From assembly GCA_963743035.1 (NCBI GenBank), contig CAVUOB010000017.1, positions 62,001 through 126,000 of the forward strand: a DNA stretch of 64,000 nucleotides, read 5' to 3'. The stretch is from PALSA-911 sp963743035 (GTDB lineage: Bacteria; Pseudomonadota; Alphaproteobacteria; Acetobacterales; Acetobacteraceae). Below the pieces are notes generated by a model. It ran no database searches, was not told the origin of the DNA, and worked only from the letters and a program-made list of their open reading frames with translations. Position numbers and translations under genes: made by a program. Every line of letters starts with the position of its first letter. Position 1 is the first letter of the stretch. This document shows, one piece after another, positions 26,449 through 34,940 of the stretch.

Positions 26449-27781
26449 CCTTATGCCAGGCACACCCCGGTATCGCAGACGGGGTCATTGGGGCCCCGTT
26501 GGGGCCTGCGTCGTCGCTATGCTGGCCGCCAGCCCAGCGCGCGCACAGACCGCGGAGCTGGTTTCCCGTACCGAGTTGCGCGTCTGCGCCGATCCGCACA
26601 GCCTGCCCTTCTCGAACCAGAAACTGGAAGGCTTCGAGAACCGCATCGCCGGCCTGGTCGGCCGCGCGCTGAACCTGCCGGTGACCTATGTCTGGTTCCC
26701 GCAGGTGATCGGCTTCGTGCGCAATACCCTGCGCGCCAATCTTTGCGACCTCGTGATGGGCGCGGTCACCGGCGATTCGATCATGGATACGACCACGCCT
26801 TATTATCATTCCGGATACATGCTGGTCACGCGGGCCGAGGATGCCATCGCTACCCAATCCCTCGGCGATCCCGCGCTTGCCGACAAGCCCATCGGGCTGA
26901 TCGCCGCGACGCCGCCCACGGATCTGCTGCTGCGCCACAATCTGATGGGCCACACGACTTCCTACTCCCTGGCCGTCGACACCCGTTACGAAAACCCCTC
27001 TCGCGCCATGATCCAGGACCTGCTGGATCACAGGATCGATGTCGGGCTGCTGTGGGGGCCGATCGCCGGCTATTATATTGCCAAGGAGCACCTGAAGCTG
27101 AAGGCCGCGTTCCTCACCAGCGAGCCCAACAGCCCGCGGCTGGATTACCGCATCGCCATGGGCGTGCGCGCCGGGGAACCGGAATGGCGCCGGCGCATCA
27201 ACCAGGTGATCCAGGCACACCAGACGGAATTTACCGCCATCCTGGCGGAGTACGGCGTGCCGATGCTGGATGAACGCAACCAGCCGATCGTTCCCACCGT
27301 GGCGGAGCCGGACCTCTATCGCATGGACGACTACCGTGCGCCGGTACCGGCGACCCTCAAAGGCGGCAGCGTGATCCACACCGATGCGCTGAAAACCTTG
27401 ACGGCCCAGGGCAATGCCGTGCTGGTCGATGTACTGCCGGCGCCGCGCCGGCCGGAGGGCATGAAACCCGAGATGCCATGGATGCCACTGCCGAGACGCG
27501 ACATCCCGCACAGTCTATGGCTGCCCGATGTCGGCCGCGGCGCCCTCAGTGCGGAGATGGATGCGTGGTTCCGCGACCAGCTGACGAAGGCAACGTCCGG
27601 CGATCCCGACAGAACGCTGGTCTTTTATTGCCTTTCGGACTGCTGGATGGGCTGGAACGCCGGCAAGCGCGCCATCTCCTACGGCTATCGCCACGTCGTC
27701 TGGTATCCTGAGGGTTCCGATGGCTGGGAGGCCGCTGGCCTCGCCGTGACCGAAGCTGCGCCGCAGACGCCGCCCGAATGA
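26441..27781 (+). CDS. xoxJ: XoxJ-type periplasmic binding protein fused to a rhodanese-like CxxxCW domain
   Basis: 446 residues. Signal peptide (VVAMLAASPARAQ), then a family 3 solute-binding-like domain (about 40-285): LRVCADPHSLPFSNQKLEGF, LCDLVMGAVTGDSIMDTTTPYY, VGLLWGPIAGYY. This is the XoxJ/MxaJ type, proposed to activate the methanol dehydrogenase. After a linker (VAEPDLYRMDDY) comes a rhodanese-like domain (about 300-446) with FYCLSDCWMGWNAGKRA (Cys397, Cys401, Trp402), which elsewhere is usually a separate PQQ-dependent catabolism-associated CXXCW protein. No stop or frame change lies between them, so this is a true in-frame fusion. Start ATG 26441 overlaps the xoxG stop; ATG 26399 is less likely. 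Confidence 0.88.
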   Translation: MASLMPGTPRYRRRGHWGPVGACVVAMLAASPARAQTAELVSRTELRVCADPHSLPFSNQKLEGFENRIAGLVGRALNLPVTYVWFPQVIGFVRNTLRANLCDLVMGAVTGDSIMDTTTPYYHSGYMLVTRAEDAIATQSLGDPALADKPIGLIAATPPTDLLLRHNLMGHTTSYSLAVDTRYENPSRAMIQDLLDHRIDVGLLWGPIAGYYIAKEHLKLKAAFLTSEPNSPRLDYRIAMGVRAGEPEWRRRINQVIQAHQTEFTAILAEYGVPMLDERNQPIVPTVAEPDLYRMDDYRAPVPATLKGGSVIHTDALKTLTAQGNAVLVDVLPAPRRPEGMKPEMPWMPLPRRDIPHSLWLPDVGRGALSAEMDAWFRDQLTKATSGDPDRTLVFYCLSDCWMGWNAGKRAISYGYRHVVWYPEGSDGWEAAGLAVTEAAPQTPPE

Positions 27782-27788
27782 ACAGGCT

Positions 27789-28142
27789 TTACGGCGTGCA
27801 GTTTGACAGGTCGCGCTCGGCGATCGCAAACGCATAGCGTCCGCCTGCCTTCACCTCCACGTTGCGGACCGTGCAGCTGCGCCCGGACTTCTCGGTCAGC
27901 TTCACATCATAACGGCCAGGCGTGACACCGATGATACGTAATCGCTCATCTGCAGAAACCGACCCGTCCGGATCGTTCGCCGTCTGATTGGCTCCCCACG
28001 AAGCTGTCCCGGCCGGGGCCAGGTAGACACCGGTGAACTCCCTCGATGTGGTGTTCCAGAACCGCAGCACGTCGCCAGCCAGCGCAGGACCGCAGAGGCC
28101 GATCAGCGCGACCGCGAGAGAGGTCAATTTCCAGCGCGGCAT
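27789..28142 (-). CDS. Small secreted protein with an acidic loop, unknown function
   Basis: 117 residues. Signal peptide MPRWKLTSLAVALIGLCGPALA, mature part mostly beta-strand in character: RFWNTTSREFTGVYLAPAGT, then NDPDGSVSADERLRI (Asp57, Asp59, Asp65, Glu66), GRYDVKLTEKSGRSC. Similar hypothetical proteins occur near PQQ dehydrogenase transport genes. The acidic stretch resembles a short metal-binding loop but is not a canonical EF hand. Starts directly after the stop of the upstream secreted protein gene (28143), so it is the last gene of the transporter operon. Confidence 0.75.
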   Translation of the reverse strand: MPRWKLTSLAVALIGLCGPALAGDVLRFWNTTSREFTGVYLAPAGTASWGANQTANDPDGSVSADERLRIIGVTPGRYDVKLTEKSGRSCTVRNVEVKAGGRYAFAIAERDLSNCTP

Positions 28143-28754
28143 TTAAGGCTTTCCTTGCAGCGTGCGGGCATAGGCGCCCAGGCGGGCCTCCAGCTGCACC
28201 GGGACGTCGCAGGCGTAGCGAATGGTCCGCTCCGTCTCCTGGAAGCCGCGGATCACCAATGCCCGGCGCTGGATGATTTCCTCCCGCCGCGCCGCCGCCT
28301 CGCCCGTGGCGTCATCGGGGATGGCGCTCAGTTCGCCCGTGATCCGTGCCACCAGATCGCCGACCGCGCGCTGGCGCCTCGCAAGTTCCTTGATCCGCTC
28401 GATCACCTCCCCGCGCTGCCGATTGGTCTCATCAACGAGGCCCGTAAATGCTTCTGCGATCGAGGCGGCCCGTGCATCCGGCGGCAGGCTCGCGGCGAAG
28501 GCGTCGAGCATCGCATTGCCCTGGCTGGCCGGGACGGACCGCGGCGACACGGCCTCCACCACGCCGGCCACCGCCTTGTCCTGGCGCCAACCCGCGCCAT
28601 CGGGCACCGGCGGTCCGCTCCAATAGGTGCCGGCGGTCAGCACGGGCACCAGGCGCTGCACGCACGGCCAATCCGGGTCGCTGCGTGCCGGCGCGGCGGC
28701 CACGGCTGTCACCCAGCCGAGCAAACAGGCGGCCAGAGGCAATGTTCGGATCAT
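28143..28754 (-). CDS. Secreted helical protein of the Ped/Lut-type ABC operon
   Basis: 203 residues. Signal peptide MIRTLPLAACLLGWVTAVAAA, then PDWPCVQRLVPVLTAGTYWSG and a long charged helical region (about 105-170) likely to form a coiled coil (TNRQRGEVIERIKELARRQ). Two mature cysteines. No domain recognised beyond its place in such clusters. ATG 28754 overlaps the permease stop (ATGA), so it is translationally coupled to the ABC permease; a longer upstream frame runs through the permease gene and is a shadow. Function unknown; an exported partner of the transporter is likely. Confidence 0.78.
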   Translation of the reverse strand: MIRTLPLAACLLGWVTAVAAAPARSDPDWPCVQRLVPVLTAGTYWSGPPVPDGAGWRQDKAVAGVVEAVSPRSVPASQGNAMLDAFAASLPPDARAASIAEAFTGLVDETNRQRGEVIERIKELARRQRAVGDLVARITGELSAIPDDATGEAAARREEIIQRRALVIRGFQETERTIRYACDVPVQLEARLGAYARTLQGKP

Positions 28755-29557
28755 TCCGCCCCTGCCCGGCGCGCGATCAGCCCGCGCCCTGGGTCGTAGC
28801 CAAAGATGGCCAGCGCCATGAACAGCGCCAGAAATCCGACCACCACCGCCGTCGACAGAAAATTGACCTGGCCGTAAAGGGCGAACCGCGTCAGCTCGAC
28901 CGCATGGCTGAAAGGATTGAGCTGGCAGATCCAGTACAGGGTCAGGCTGGATTCCTTCACCCGCCACAGCGGATAGAGCGCCGAGGAGGCAAAGAACATC
29001 GGGAAAATGACAAAGTTCATCACCCCGGCAAAATTCTCCAGCTGGTGGATGAAGGACGACAGCACCAGCCCGAGCGCTCCCAGCAGCAGGCCGGACAATA
29101 TCAGCGCCGGCAGCACCGCCAGATAGCCGAGCAGCGGAGGCTGGATTTCCCAGAACCAGGCGATGCCCAGGAAGATATAGGCCTGCACCACCGATACCGC
29201 GACACCCGCGAACAGCTTGCACACCAGCAGGAACCAGCGCGGAAACGGGCTGATCATCAGCGTCTTCATGCTGCCCATCTCGCGGTCATAGACCATCGAC
29301 AAGGAACTCTGCATGCCGTTGAACAGCTGGATCATCGCGACCAGGCCGGGCGCGATGTAGACCTCGTACGGAATATAGGTCTCGTAAGGCGGAATGATCG
29401 ACACGCCCAGGACGAAGTGAAACCCGGCGGCAAAGATCGCCAGCCACATCAAGGGGCGCACCAGCGCCGAGACGAAGCGGCTGCGCTGATGCACCCAGCG
29501 CAGCGCCTCGCGTCGCACGACGCCACCCAGGCACCGGCCGTATTGAACCGGCGTCAT
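28751..29557 (-). CDS. pedC: ABC-2 type permease, PedC/LutF-like
   Basis: 268 residues with six membrane helices, for example FVSALVRPLMWLAIFAAGF, VMNFVIFPMFFASSALYP and STAVVVGFLALFMALAIFGY; ABC-2 signature region LTLYWICQLNPFSHAVELTRF. Belongs to the transporter set annotated as PQQ-dependent catabolism-associated ABC system. Homologous systems, PedA1A2BC in Pseudomonas putida and lut in Methylorubrum, have been linked to lanthanide-dependent growth. Overlaps the ATPase gene by four bases. Confidence 0.85.
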   Translation of the reverse strand: MTPVQYGRCLGGVVRREALRWVHQRSRFVSALVRPLMWLAIFAAGFHFVLGVSIIPPYETYIPYEVYIAPGLVAMIQLFNGMQSSLSMVYDREMGSMKTLMISPFPRWFLLVCKLFAGVAVSVVQAYIFLGIAWFWEIQPPLLGYLAVLPALILSGLLLGALGLVLSSFIHQLENFAGVMNFVIFPMFFASSALYPLWRVKESSLTLYWICQLNPFSHAVELTRFALYGQVNFLSTAVVVGFLALFMALAIFGYDPGRGLIARRAGAE

Positions 29558-30333
29558 GCGGGCGCCTCTCGCACCAGCCGGTCGAACGCCGATTTCAGGG
29601 AATCCGCGCCTGCCGCCGCCACCACGCCCGGCACCGGGCCGGAGGCAAGTATCCTTCCGCGATGCAGGACGATCACCAGCGACCGGTCATCCGCTTCGTC
29701 GATCAGATGCGTCGCCCAAAGCACGGCGAGGCCTCGCTCGCTGCACAGGCCGCGCACATGGTCCAGCAGCATCTGCCGGCTCTCCATGTCGAGGCCGACG
29801 GTCGGTTCGTCCATCAGCAGCAGGCCCGGATCGTGCAGCAGCGCCCGGGCCAGTTCCACCCGCCGGCGCTGTCCCCCGGACAGCAGCCTCGCCTTGTCGT
29901 GGCGGCGATCGGCCAATCCGCTGCGGTCCAGCTCGGCGGCAATCCGCGGCGCGGCCTGACGTCGGGCCATGCCGTACAGCGAGGCGCTGTAGAAAAGATT
30001 CTGCTCAACCGTCAGGTCCAAATCGAGCGTCGGCTGCTGGAACACCACGCCCATGCGGGCCAGCGCTGGCGAGGGTTCACGCCGGACATCATGACCGAAC
30101 ACGGCGATGCTGCCGCTGCTGCCATGGAACAGCCGCGTGATCAGCGCGAACAACGTCGTCTTGCCGGCGCCGTTCAATCCGAGCAGCACGGTGAAGTCAC
30201 CGGGCGCCACCATGAACGTCACATTGTTCAATACCTGCCGGGCACCGAATGCGTGATCGAGGCCACGTACCTCCAGCGCAGGCAGGATGTGCGCAAGCGA
30301 TACCGGCGCGCCGGCGGGGAAATCGTCATCCAT
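29554..30333 (-). CDS. pedB: ABC transporter ATPase, PedB/LutE-like
   Basis: 259 residues. Walker A GLNGAGKT, Q-loop VFQQPTLD, signature LLSGGQRRRVELARALL, Walker B LLLMDEPTVGLD, H-loop ATHLIDEA. DRR-type ATPase paired with the ABC-2 permease that follows. ATG 30333 shares one base with the stop of the upstream propeller gene (TGATG). The first 20 residues (MDDDFPAGAPVSLAHILPAL) precede the nucleotide domain. Confidence 0.9.
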   Translation of the reverse strand: MDDDFPAGAPVSLAHILPALEVRGLDHAFGARQVLNNVTFMVAPGDFTVLLGLNGAGKTTLFALITRLFHGSSGSIAVFGHDVRREPSPALARMGVVFQQPTLDLDLTVEQNLFYSASLYGMARRQAAPRIAAELDRSGLADRRHDKARLLSGGQRRRVELARALLHDPGLLLMDEPTVGLDMESRQMLLDHVRGLCSERGLAVLWATHLIDEADDRSLVIVLHRGRILASGPVPGVVAAAGADSLKSAFDRLVREAPA

Positions 30334-31319
30334 CAGGGCGCCACCACCACGCCCCAGGGCAACTGGCCGACCGGCACCGACTTGACCACGCGAAGCCCGG
30401 GCACGTCGATCAGGGAAATATCGTTGCTGACGCCATTGGCCGTGTAGAGCCGCTTGCCGTCGCCCGAGAAATCCATGTGCCAGACGCGCTGACCGACCAG
30501 CAGATATTTCTTCACCTCGTATGTCTTGGCGTCCACCACCGCCACGCGGTTTGCCGGCCCGAGCGCCACGAATCCAAGTGTCCCATCGGGACTGAGCGAG
30601 ATCCCCACGGGCTGGACCTGCTCGTTCGGAACGCCGGGCACCGCAAAGTGAATCGTCTGCACAATCTCGTGCCGGGCCGCATCGATGACGGCCACGGTGC
30701 CGCCCACCTCCGACGATACCCACACCTTCGATCCGTCCGCGGTGAACACCGCGAAGCGGGGCCGGCTGCCGACCAGCACATTGGCGATGGACGCATGCGT
30801 CGCCGCGTCGAAGAAATGCGCCATGCTGGTCGTTTCCGATGTGTTCACGATCGTCTTGCCGTCCGGGCTGACCGCCATGCCCTCCGGCTCCACGCCCGTC
30901 GCCATCTCGTTGACGATCCGCCCCTGCGCGATGTCCAGCACCGAGACCAGGCCGTCATCCTCGTTCGAGATGTAGAGCGTCGTGCCGTCGGGGCTGAGCG
31001 CGAACAACTCCGGATCCGGACCGCTCGGCAGGGTCCGCGTCACCGTCAGGCTGGCCAGGTCGAGCACCTCGATGTGGTCGGCATCGCTGGTGCAGATATA
31101 GAGGCTCTTGCCATCCTTCGACAGCACAATGCCGCGCGGCCGCGCGCCGACGGGAACGGTAGCGAGAACCGACAGCGACTGGCCGTCGAGCACGGTGATG
31201 GTGTTGTCCTTCTCGTTCGACACCAGCACCCGTTCGGCGCGCGCAGGCCCGGCGAGCAGACAGGCTGCGACAGGCAACGCGAAAAACAGGGCCGCCGCGC
31301 GGCTCACCGCATGACGCAT
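30333..31319 (-). CDS. pedA2: Periplasmic beta-propeller (YVTN repeat) protein, PedA2-like
   Basis: 328 residues. Signal peptide (RAAALFFALPVAACLLAGPARA) then about seven YVTN/NHL-type repeats, each with a VLSKDGKSLYI- or ALSPDGTTLYI-like strand pair, ending VGQLPWGVVVAP. In the family it is part of the PQQ-associated ABC system, probably binding a ligand or bridging to the transporter. ATG 31319 lies within the last codons of the gene before it (16-base overlap); the frame extends 114 codons upstream into that gene, which is not credible. Confidence 0.86.
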   Translation of the reverse strand: MRHAVSRAAALFFALPVAACLLAGPARAERVLVSNEKDNTITVLDGQSLSVLATVPVGARPRGIVLSKDGKSLYICTSDADHIEVLDLASLTVTRTLPSGPDPELFALSPDGTTLYISNEDDGLVSVLDIAQGRIVNEMATGVEPEGMAVSPDGKTIVNTSETTSMAHFFDAATHASIANVLVGSRPRFAVFTADGSKVWVSSEVGGTVAVIDAARHEIVQTIHFAVPGVPNEQVQPVGISLSPDGTLGFVALGPANRVAVVDAKTYEVKKYLLVGQRVWHMDFSGDGKRLYTANGVSNDISLIDVPGLRVVKSVPVGQLPWGVVVAP

Positions 31320-32530
31320 TTTGTCTCCGGCTGGTCGACGCCCAGCGTATCGAGTTCCGAGAACTGATGCAGGAAGCCCGGCTGCGGGGATACCGAAACC
31401 AACGTCCGGTCGCTGGCCAGCAGCACCGGCTGGCGCAACTGGCCGTCCCATGGGCGCAATGTCAGCCGTTCGCCCTTGAACGCGGCGAGTTGGAAGTCGC
31501 TCCCGTGCAGAAACCGCACGATCGCTGTCGGATCCACACTGGCGCTGCGCGTCGCCGCTTCGCCGATAGCGCGTACCGCCATCCATGCGCCGTAATCCCG
31601 ATCGGTGGCCCAACGGCCGGTCTGGCGCAGGAAGCGGTTCTGCAGCTGGGTCGCGCCCCATTGCTCGAACGGTCGCGCCCAGGCGGTGGGGATCAATCCC
31701 TGGGTGCCGGCCACGGGACGCGGGTCGGTGGTGTGGTAGCTCAGGTCATCGCCGAAATTATCCGCCTCGTCGGCCACGACAAGCACATCGTAGGTGATGC
31801 CCTGGGTAAACCGCGCGACCTCGGCCTCGATCGCGAAATGGCCGGTATCCGTGCGCCTCGCGCCGGGCTTGAAGCTCCATGGCTTGTCAGCGACCACATG
31901 GACCTGGAATTTCCGCGCCGCTCGGCGCATCGCCTCCCCATACAACTGGTCCTCCGGCTGCGGCCCGACCACCAGCAGGATATTCCGCCAACTCTTGACC
32001 ACGAGGTATTGCATCAGCGCGTCGGCCAGCATCGCGCGGCTGGGCAACATGTGCAGCACGTTCCGCCGGCACCCCTCCGCACGCAGCATGTCGTCGGGAT
32101 CCGTCGCATCGATCAGGATGCTGTCGCGCGCCTCCGGCAAATCGGCCACCCGCAGCAGCAGCGGCGCCGGCAGATCGACCACGAAAAGGCGATGGCCGGA
32201 AGCCGCCAGCTCGCGGAAGGCGCTGACGACCGAATCCGCGTCCGGTTTCAGCGCCTCTTCGAGATGATAGCTCTGGCTGACGAACCGCCCGGTGGTATTG
32301 TTGTCCGACAGCGCCAGCCGCGCCCCCTGCACGCCCTCGTCGGCGGGCGGCTGGTCGAGGAAGCTGCGTGGCAGCACGCGCTTGATGGTCAGTGCAAGGT
32401 AGACGATGTCGACCTGCCCGGCTGCCTGCCCATCCTGTTGGGGGCTGTCCTCCTGGGCGCGCGCCGGGGGCAGCCCCAGGCTCACGAGAGCGAACGCCAG
32501 CAGGATGCCGGCGCAACGCGGGATCGGCAT
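31304..32530 (-). CDS. pedA1: Branched-chain-type periplasmic substrate-binding protein, PedA1/LutA-like
   Basis: 408 residues. Signal peptide MPIPRCAGILLAFALVSLGLPPARA; type I periplasmic binding fold (GARLALSDNNTTGRFVSQSY, FVVDLPAPLLLRVAD, WRNILLVVGPQPEDQLYGEA). Fits the PQQ-dependent catabolism-associated ABC substrate-binding family. First gene of the minus-strand operon SBP-propeller-ATPase-permease and two secreted proteins. Pairing a type I binding protein with an ABC-2 permease is odd, since ABC-2 permeases are usually exporters; direction of transport is therefore unsettled. Homologues are tied to lanthanide use. Confidence 0.86.
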   Translation of the reverse strand: MPIPRCAGILLAFALVSLGLPPARAQEDSPQQDGQAAGQVDIVYLALTIKRVLPRSFLDQPPADEGVQGARLALSDNNTTGRFVSQSYHLEEALKPDADSVVSAFRELAASGHRLFVVDLPAPLLLRVADLPEARDSILIDATDPDDMLRAEGCRRNVLHMLPSRAMLADALMQYLVVKSWRNILLVVGPQPEDQLYGEAMRRAARKFQVHVVADKPWSFKPGARRTDTGHFAIEAEVARFTQGITYDVLVVADEADNFGDDLSYHTTDPRPVAGTQGLIPTAWARPFEQWGATQLQNRFLRQTGRWATDRDYGAWMAVRAIGEAATRSASVDPTAIVRFLHGSDFQLAAFKGERLTLRPWDGQLRQPVLLASDRTLVSVSPQPGFLHQFSELDTLGVDQPETKCVMR

Positions 32531-32667
32531 TCACTTCCTCCGGCCGGCAGGCCTCGCTGCGATGGACGGAAGCCGCCGCTTGTTATTCGATACGTTTAAC
32601 GCAGAATAGGCCTTGGTGCCACCTGCAAAGCTCCGATATCCGAAGAGTGAGCAAGGGGGAACGCGCG

Positions 32668-33159
32668 ATGCCGTGCAAGGCAAGCCTGCTGGTCGGCGGT
32701 ATCCTGCTGCTGCAAACGCTCCCTGCGGCCGCCGCGGAGCCGCCCGGCATCGCGGTGTTCGACATGCAGCTGATCAACACCTCGCCCGCGCCATCCACCC
32801 CCGAGGAGATCGGCCGCACGCGCCGGATCAGCGACGCGCTGCGCACCGGCCTTGCCGCCTCTGGCCGGTACCGCGTGATCGATACCGGACCGGTGCAGAA
32901 GGCGGTGGAGGCCGGCCCGGAATTGCGTAGCTGCAACGGCTGCGAACTGGACTACGCGCGTAGCCTGGGCACGGACTACGTCGCCGTCGGCTGGGTGCAG
33001 AAAGTCAGCAATCTCATTCTCAACATCAACCTGGAGATCGAGGATGTCGCCACCGGCAAGGCCATTGCACGCGGCAGCGTCGACATTCGAGGCAACACGG
33101 ATGAAGCCTGGCAACGAGGGCTCACCTATCTCCTCGATCATCGCATCCTCGAGCATTGA
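32668..33159 (+). CDS. Secreted DUF3280/DUF2380-type protein
   Basis: 163 residues. Signal peptide (SLLVGGILLLQTLPAAAA) then IAVFDMQLINTSPAPSTPEE, LAASGRYRVIDTG, LRSCNGCELDYARSLGTDYV (CxxC) and a beta-rich end (LILNINLEIEDVATGKAIA). The pattern of an N-terminal IAVFDF-like strand and a later regulated CNGC motif fits DUF3280, frequent near PQQ dehydrogenase genes. Function unknown. Preceded by AAGGGGGA as ribosome site. Divergent from the pedA1-like gene; about 20 bases before the second ABC system. Confidence 0.78.
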   Translation: MPCKASLLVGGILLLQTLPAAAAEPPGIAVFDMQLINTSPAPSTPEEIGRTRRISDALRTGLAASGRYRVIDTGPVQKAVEAGPELRSCNGCELDYARSLGTDYVAVGWVQKVSNLILNINLEIEDVATGKAIARGSVDIRGNTDEAWQRGLTYLLDHRILEH

Positions 33160-33180
33160 CCGACGATAGAGCCTGGAGGA

Positions 33181-34179
33181 GTGAAAAAACTTTCCATGAA
33201 CATGACCCGACGTGGCGCGCTGCTTGCGGCCCTGTGGGTGTCGGCGGTAACCCGATCGCGCGCGACGGGGACCGCTACGGTCCGCATCGGCGTGCTGCGC
33301 TTCGGCACGGTTTCGTGGGAGATGGATGTCATCCGGCGGCACGGCCTGGATGCGGCGCACGGCGTGGCCATGGAGGCGGTGGAATTCGCCGATGCCTCCG
33401 CGACGCAGGTCGCACTGCAGGCCGGACGGGTGGATCTGGTCGTGCTGGACTGGCTGTGGGTGTCACGCCAGCGTGACAACGGTGCGGACTGGACCTTCAC
33501 GCCGTTTTCCAACGCCGTCGGCAGCCTGATTGCGTCACCATCCTCGCCGGTGCACGACGTAACGGACCTGCCCGGCCGGCGCCTGGGGATCGCCGGAAGC
33601 CCGCTGGACAAAAGCTGGCTCATTCTGCGGGCCTATGCGCAGCGCCGCTATAGAATCGACCTTGATGCCACCACCGACAAACGCTTCGGCGCACCGCCGC
33701 TGCTGGACCAGGAATTGCAGTCGGCGCGGCTCGATGCGGTCTTGACGCAGTGGTCGTTCGCCGCGAGGGCTGAAGCCGCCGGGATGCGCTCGGTCCTGAC
33801 CATGGAGCAGGCTATCCAGGGCCTGGGCATTTCTGCCGCCGTGCCGATCATCGGCTACGTGTTTTCTGAATACTGGGCCGATGCCAACGCATCGGCGATT
33901 CAGGGCTTCCTCGCGGCTTCCCGCGCCGCCCGCGACATCCTCGCCAGCTCGGAGGCGGAGTGGCAAAGCCTGGCCCCGCTGATGGGCACATCCGATGAAG
34001 CGGTCCTCGCCCAGCTCAAGACCTACTACCGTCGCGGCATCCCGCACGCCTGGGGAACCGCCGAACAGCAGGCCGCGGCCGAACTGTATCAGGTCCTGGC
34101 CGGGATCGGCGGCACGGCGCTGGTCGGCCGGGCCACCCGCCTGGCACCGGGAACATTTTGGCAGCCGGCGTCCCTGTAG
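33181..34179 (+). CDS. ABC substrate-binding protein, NitT/TauT/SsuA type
   Basis: 332 residues, GTG start after GGAG. Export signal with twin Arg (MTRRGALLAALWVSAVTRSRA). Fold of aliphatic sulfonate/nitrate binding proteins: VRIGVLRFGTVSWEMDVIRR, VALQAGRVDLVVLDWLWVSRQ, LPGRRLGIAGSPLDKSWLILR, LDAVLTQWSFAARAEAAGM. Upstream of its permease and ATPase. Ligand not predictable; proteins of this type sit in xoxF clusters, so a C1 or metal-related ligand is possible. Confidence 0.85.
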   Translation: MKKLSMNMTRRGALLAALWVSAVTRSRATGTATVRIGVLRFGTVSWEMDVIRRHGLDAAHGVAMEAVEFADASATQVALQAGRVDLVVLDWLWVSRQRDNGADWTFTPFSNAVGSLIASPSSPVHDVTDLPGRRLGIAGSPLDKSWLILRAYAQRRYRIDLDATTDKRFGAPPLLDQELQSARLDAVLTQWSFAARAEAAGMRSVLTMEQAIQGLGISAAVPIIGYVFSEYWADANASAIQGFLAASRAARDILASSEAEWQSLAPLMGTSDEAVLAQLKTYYRRGIPHAWGTAEQQAAAELYQVLAGIGGTALVGRATRLAPGTFWQPASL

Positions 34180-34214
34180 CGCGCGCAGCGGCCCACGGGG
34201 CAGGCGCACTTCCG

Positions 34215-34940
34215 ATGCGCCTGCTCTCCCTTGTCGTCCTGCTGCTGGTCTGGGAAATCGTCGCGCATCTGGTGGGAAGCCGCCTGCTGCCAGCCGCCTC
34301 GACGGTGGCGCTCGTCATGGCGCGGGAGACGGCAACCGGCACCCTGCCGCGAAACCTCGCGATCACTTTCGCGCGCATCGCCTGTGCCTTCGCGCTGTCC
34401 ATGTTGCTAGGCACCGCGCTCGGGCTGGCCATGGGCATATACCGGACGCTCGACCGCCTGCTGGACAGCTGGGTGACCGTGCTGCTGAACCTGCCGGCGC
34501 TGGTGGTGATCGTGCTGATCTATGTCTGGTTCGGCCTTAGCGAGGTTTCGCTGGTACTGGCGGTGACGCTGAACAAGCTGCCGACCACCGCCGTAACCGT
34601 GCGCGAGGGCGCACGGGCGCTCGACCGCGAGTTGGACGAGATGGCACGCAGTTTCCGCATGCCCCGTCGGCTGGTGTTGCGCCATGTCGTGTTGCCGCAG
34701 TTGACGCCTTATCTGATCGTCGCCGCCCGATCCGGGCTGGCGCTGATCTGGAAGATCATCCTGGTCGCCGAGCTGTTGGGGCGCAGCAGCGGCGTGGGAT
34801 TCCAGATCGGCGTCTTTTTCCAGTTGTTCGATGTCGCCGGTATCCTGGCCTACACCATCGCCTTCGCCCTGATCGTGCAATGGATCGAGTGGACCGCGCT
34901 GCAGCCTCTGGAACGCAGGGTCACCCGATGGCGCCGGTGA
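34215..34940 (+). CDS. ABC transporter permease, SsuC/TauC type
   Basis: 241 residues from ATG 34215 (a TTG at 34158 would overlap the upstream gene). Six helices, and the cytoplasmic EAA loop DEMARSFRMPRRLVLRHVVLPQ followed by LTPYLIVAARSGLALIWK, as in nitrate/sulfonate importers. Overlaps the ATPase gene by 13 bases. Confidence 0.87.
   Translation: MRLLSLVVLLLVWEIVAHLVGSRLLPAASTVALVMARETATGTLPRNLAITFARIACAFALSMLLGTALGLAMGIYRTLDRLLDSWVTVLLNLPALVVIVLIYVWFGLSEVSLVLAVTLNKLPTTAVTVREGARALDRELDEMARSFRMPRRLVLRHVVLPQLTPYLIVAARSGLALIWKIILVAELLGRSSGVGFQIGVFFQLFDVAGILAYTIAFALIVQWIEWTALQPLERRVTRWRR

Noticed and set aside
27789..28142. Lanmodulin-like EF-hand protein
   Set aside because: Only one acidic stretch is present and it lacks EF-hand spacing; recorded only as a possible metal site.
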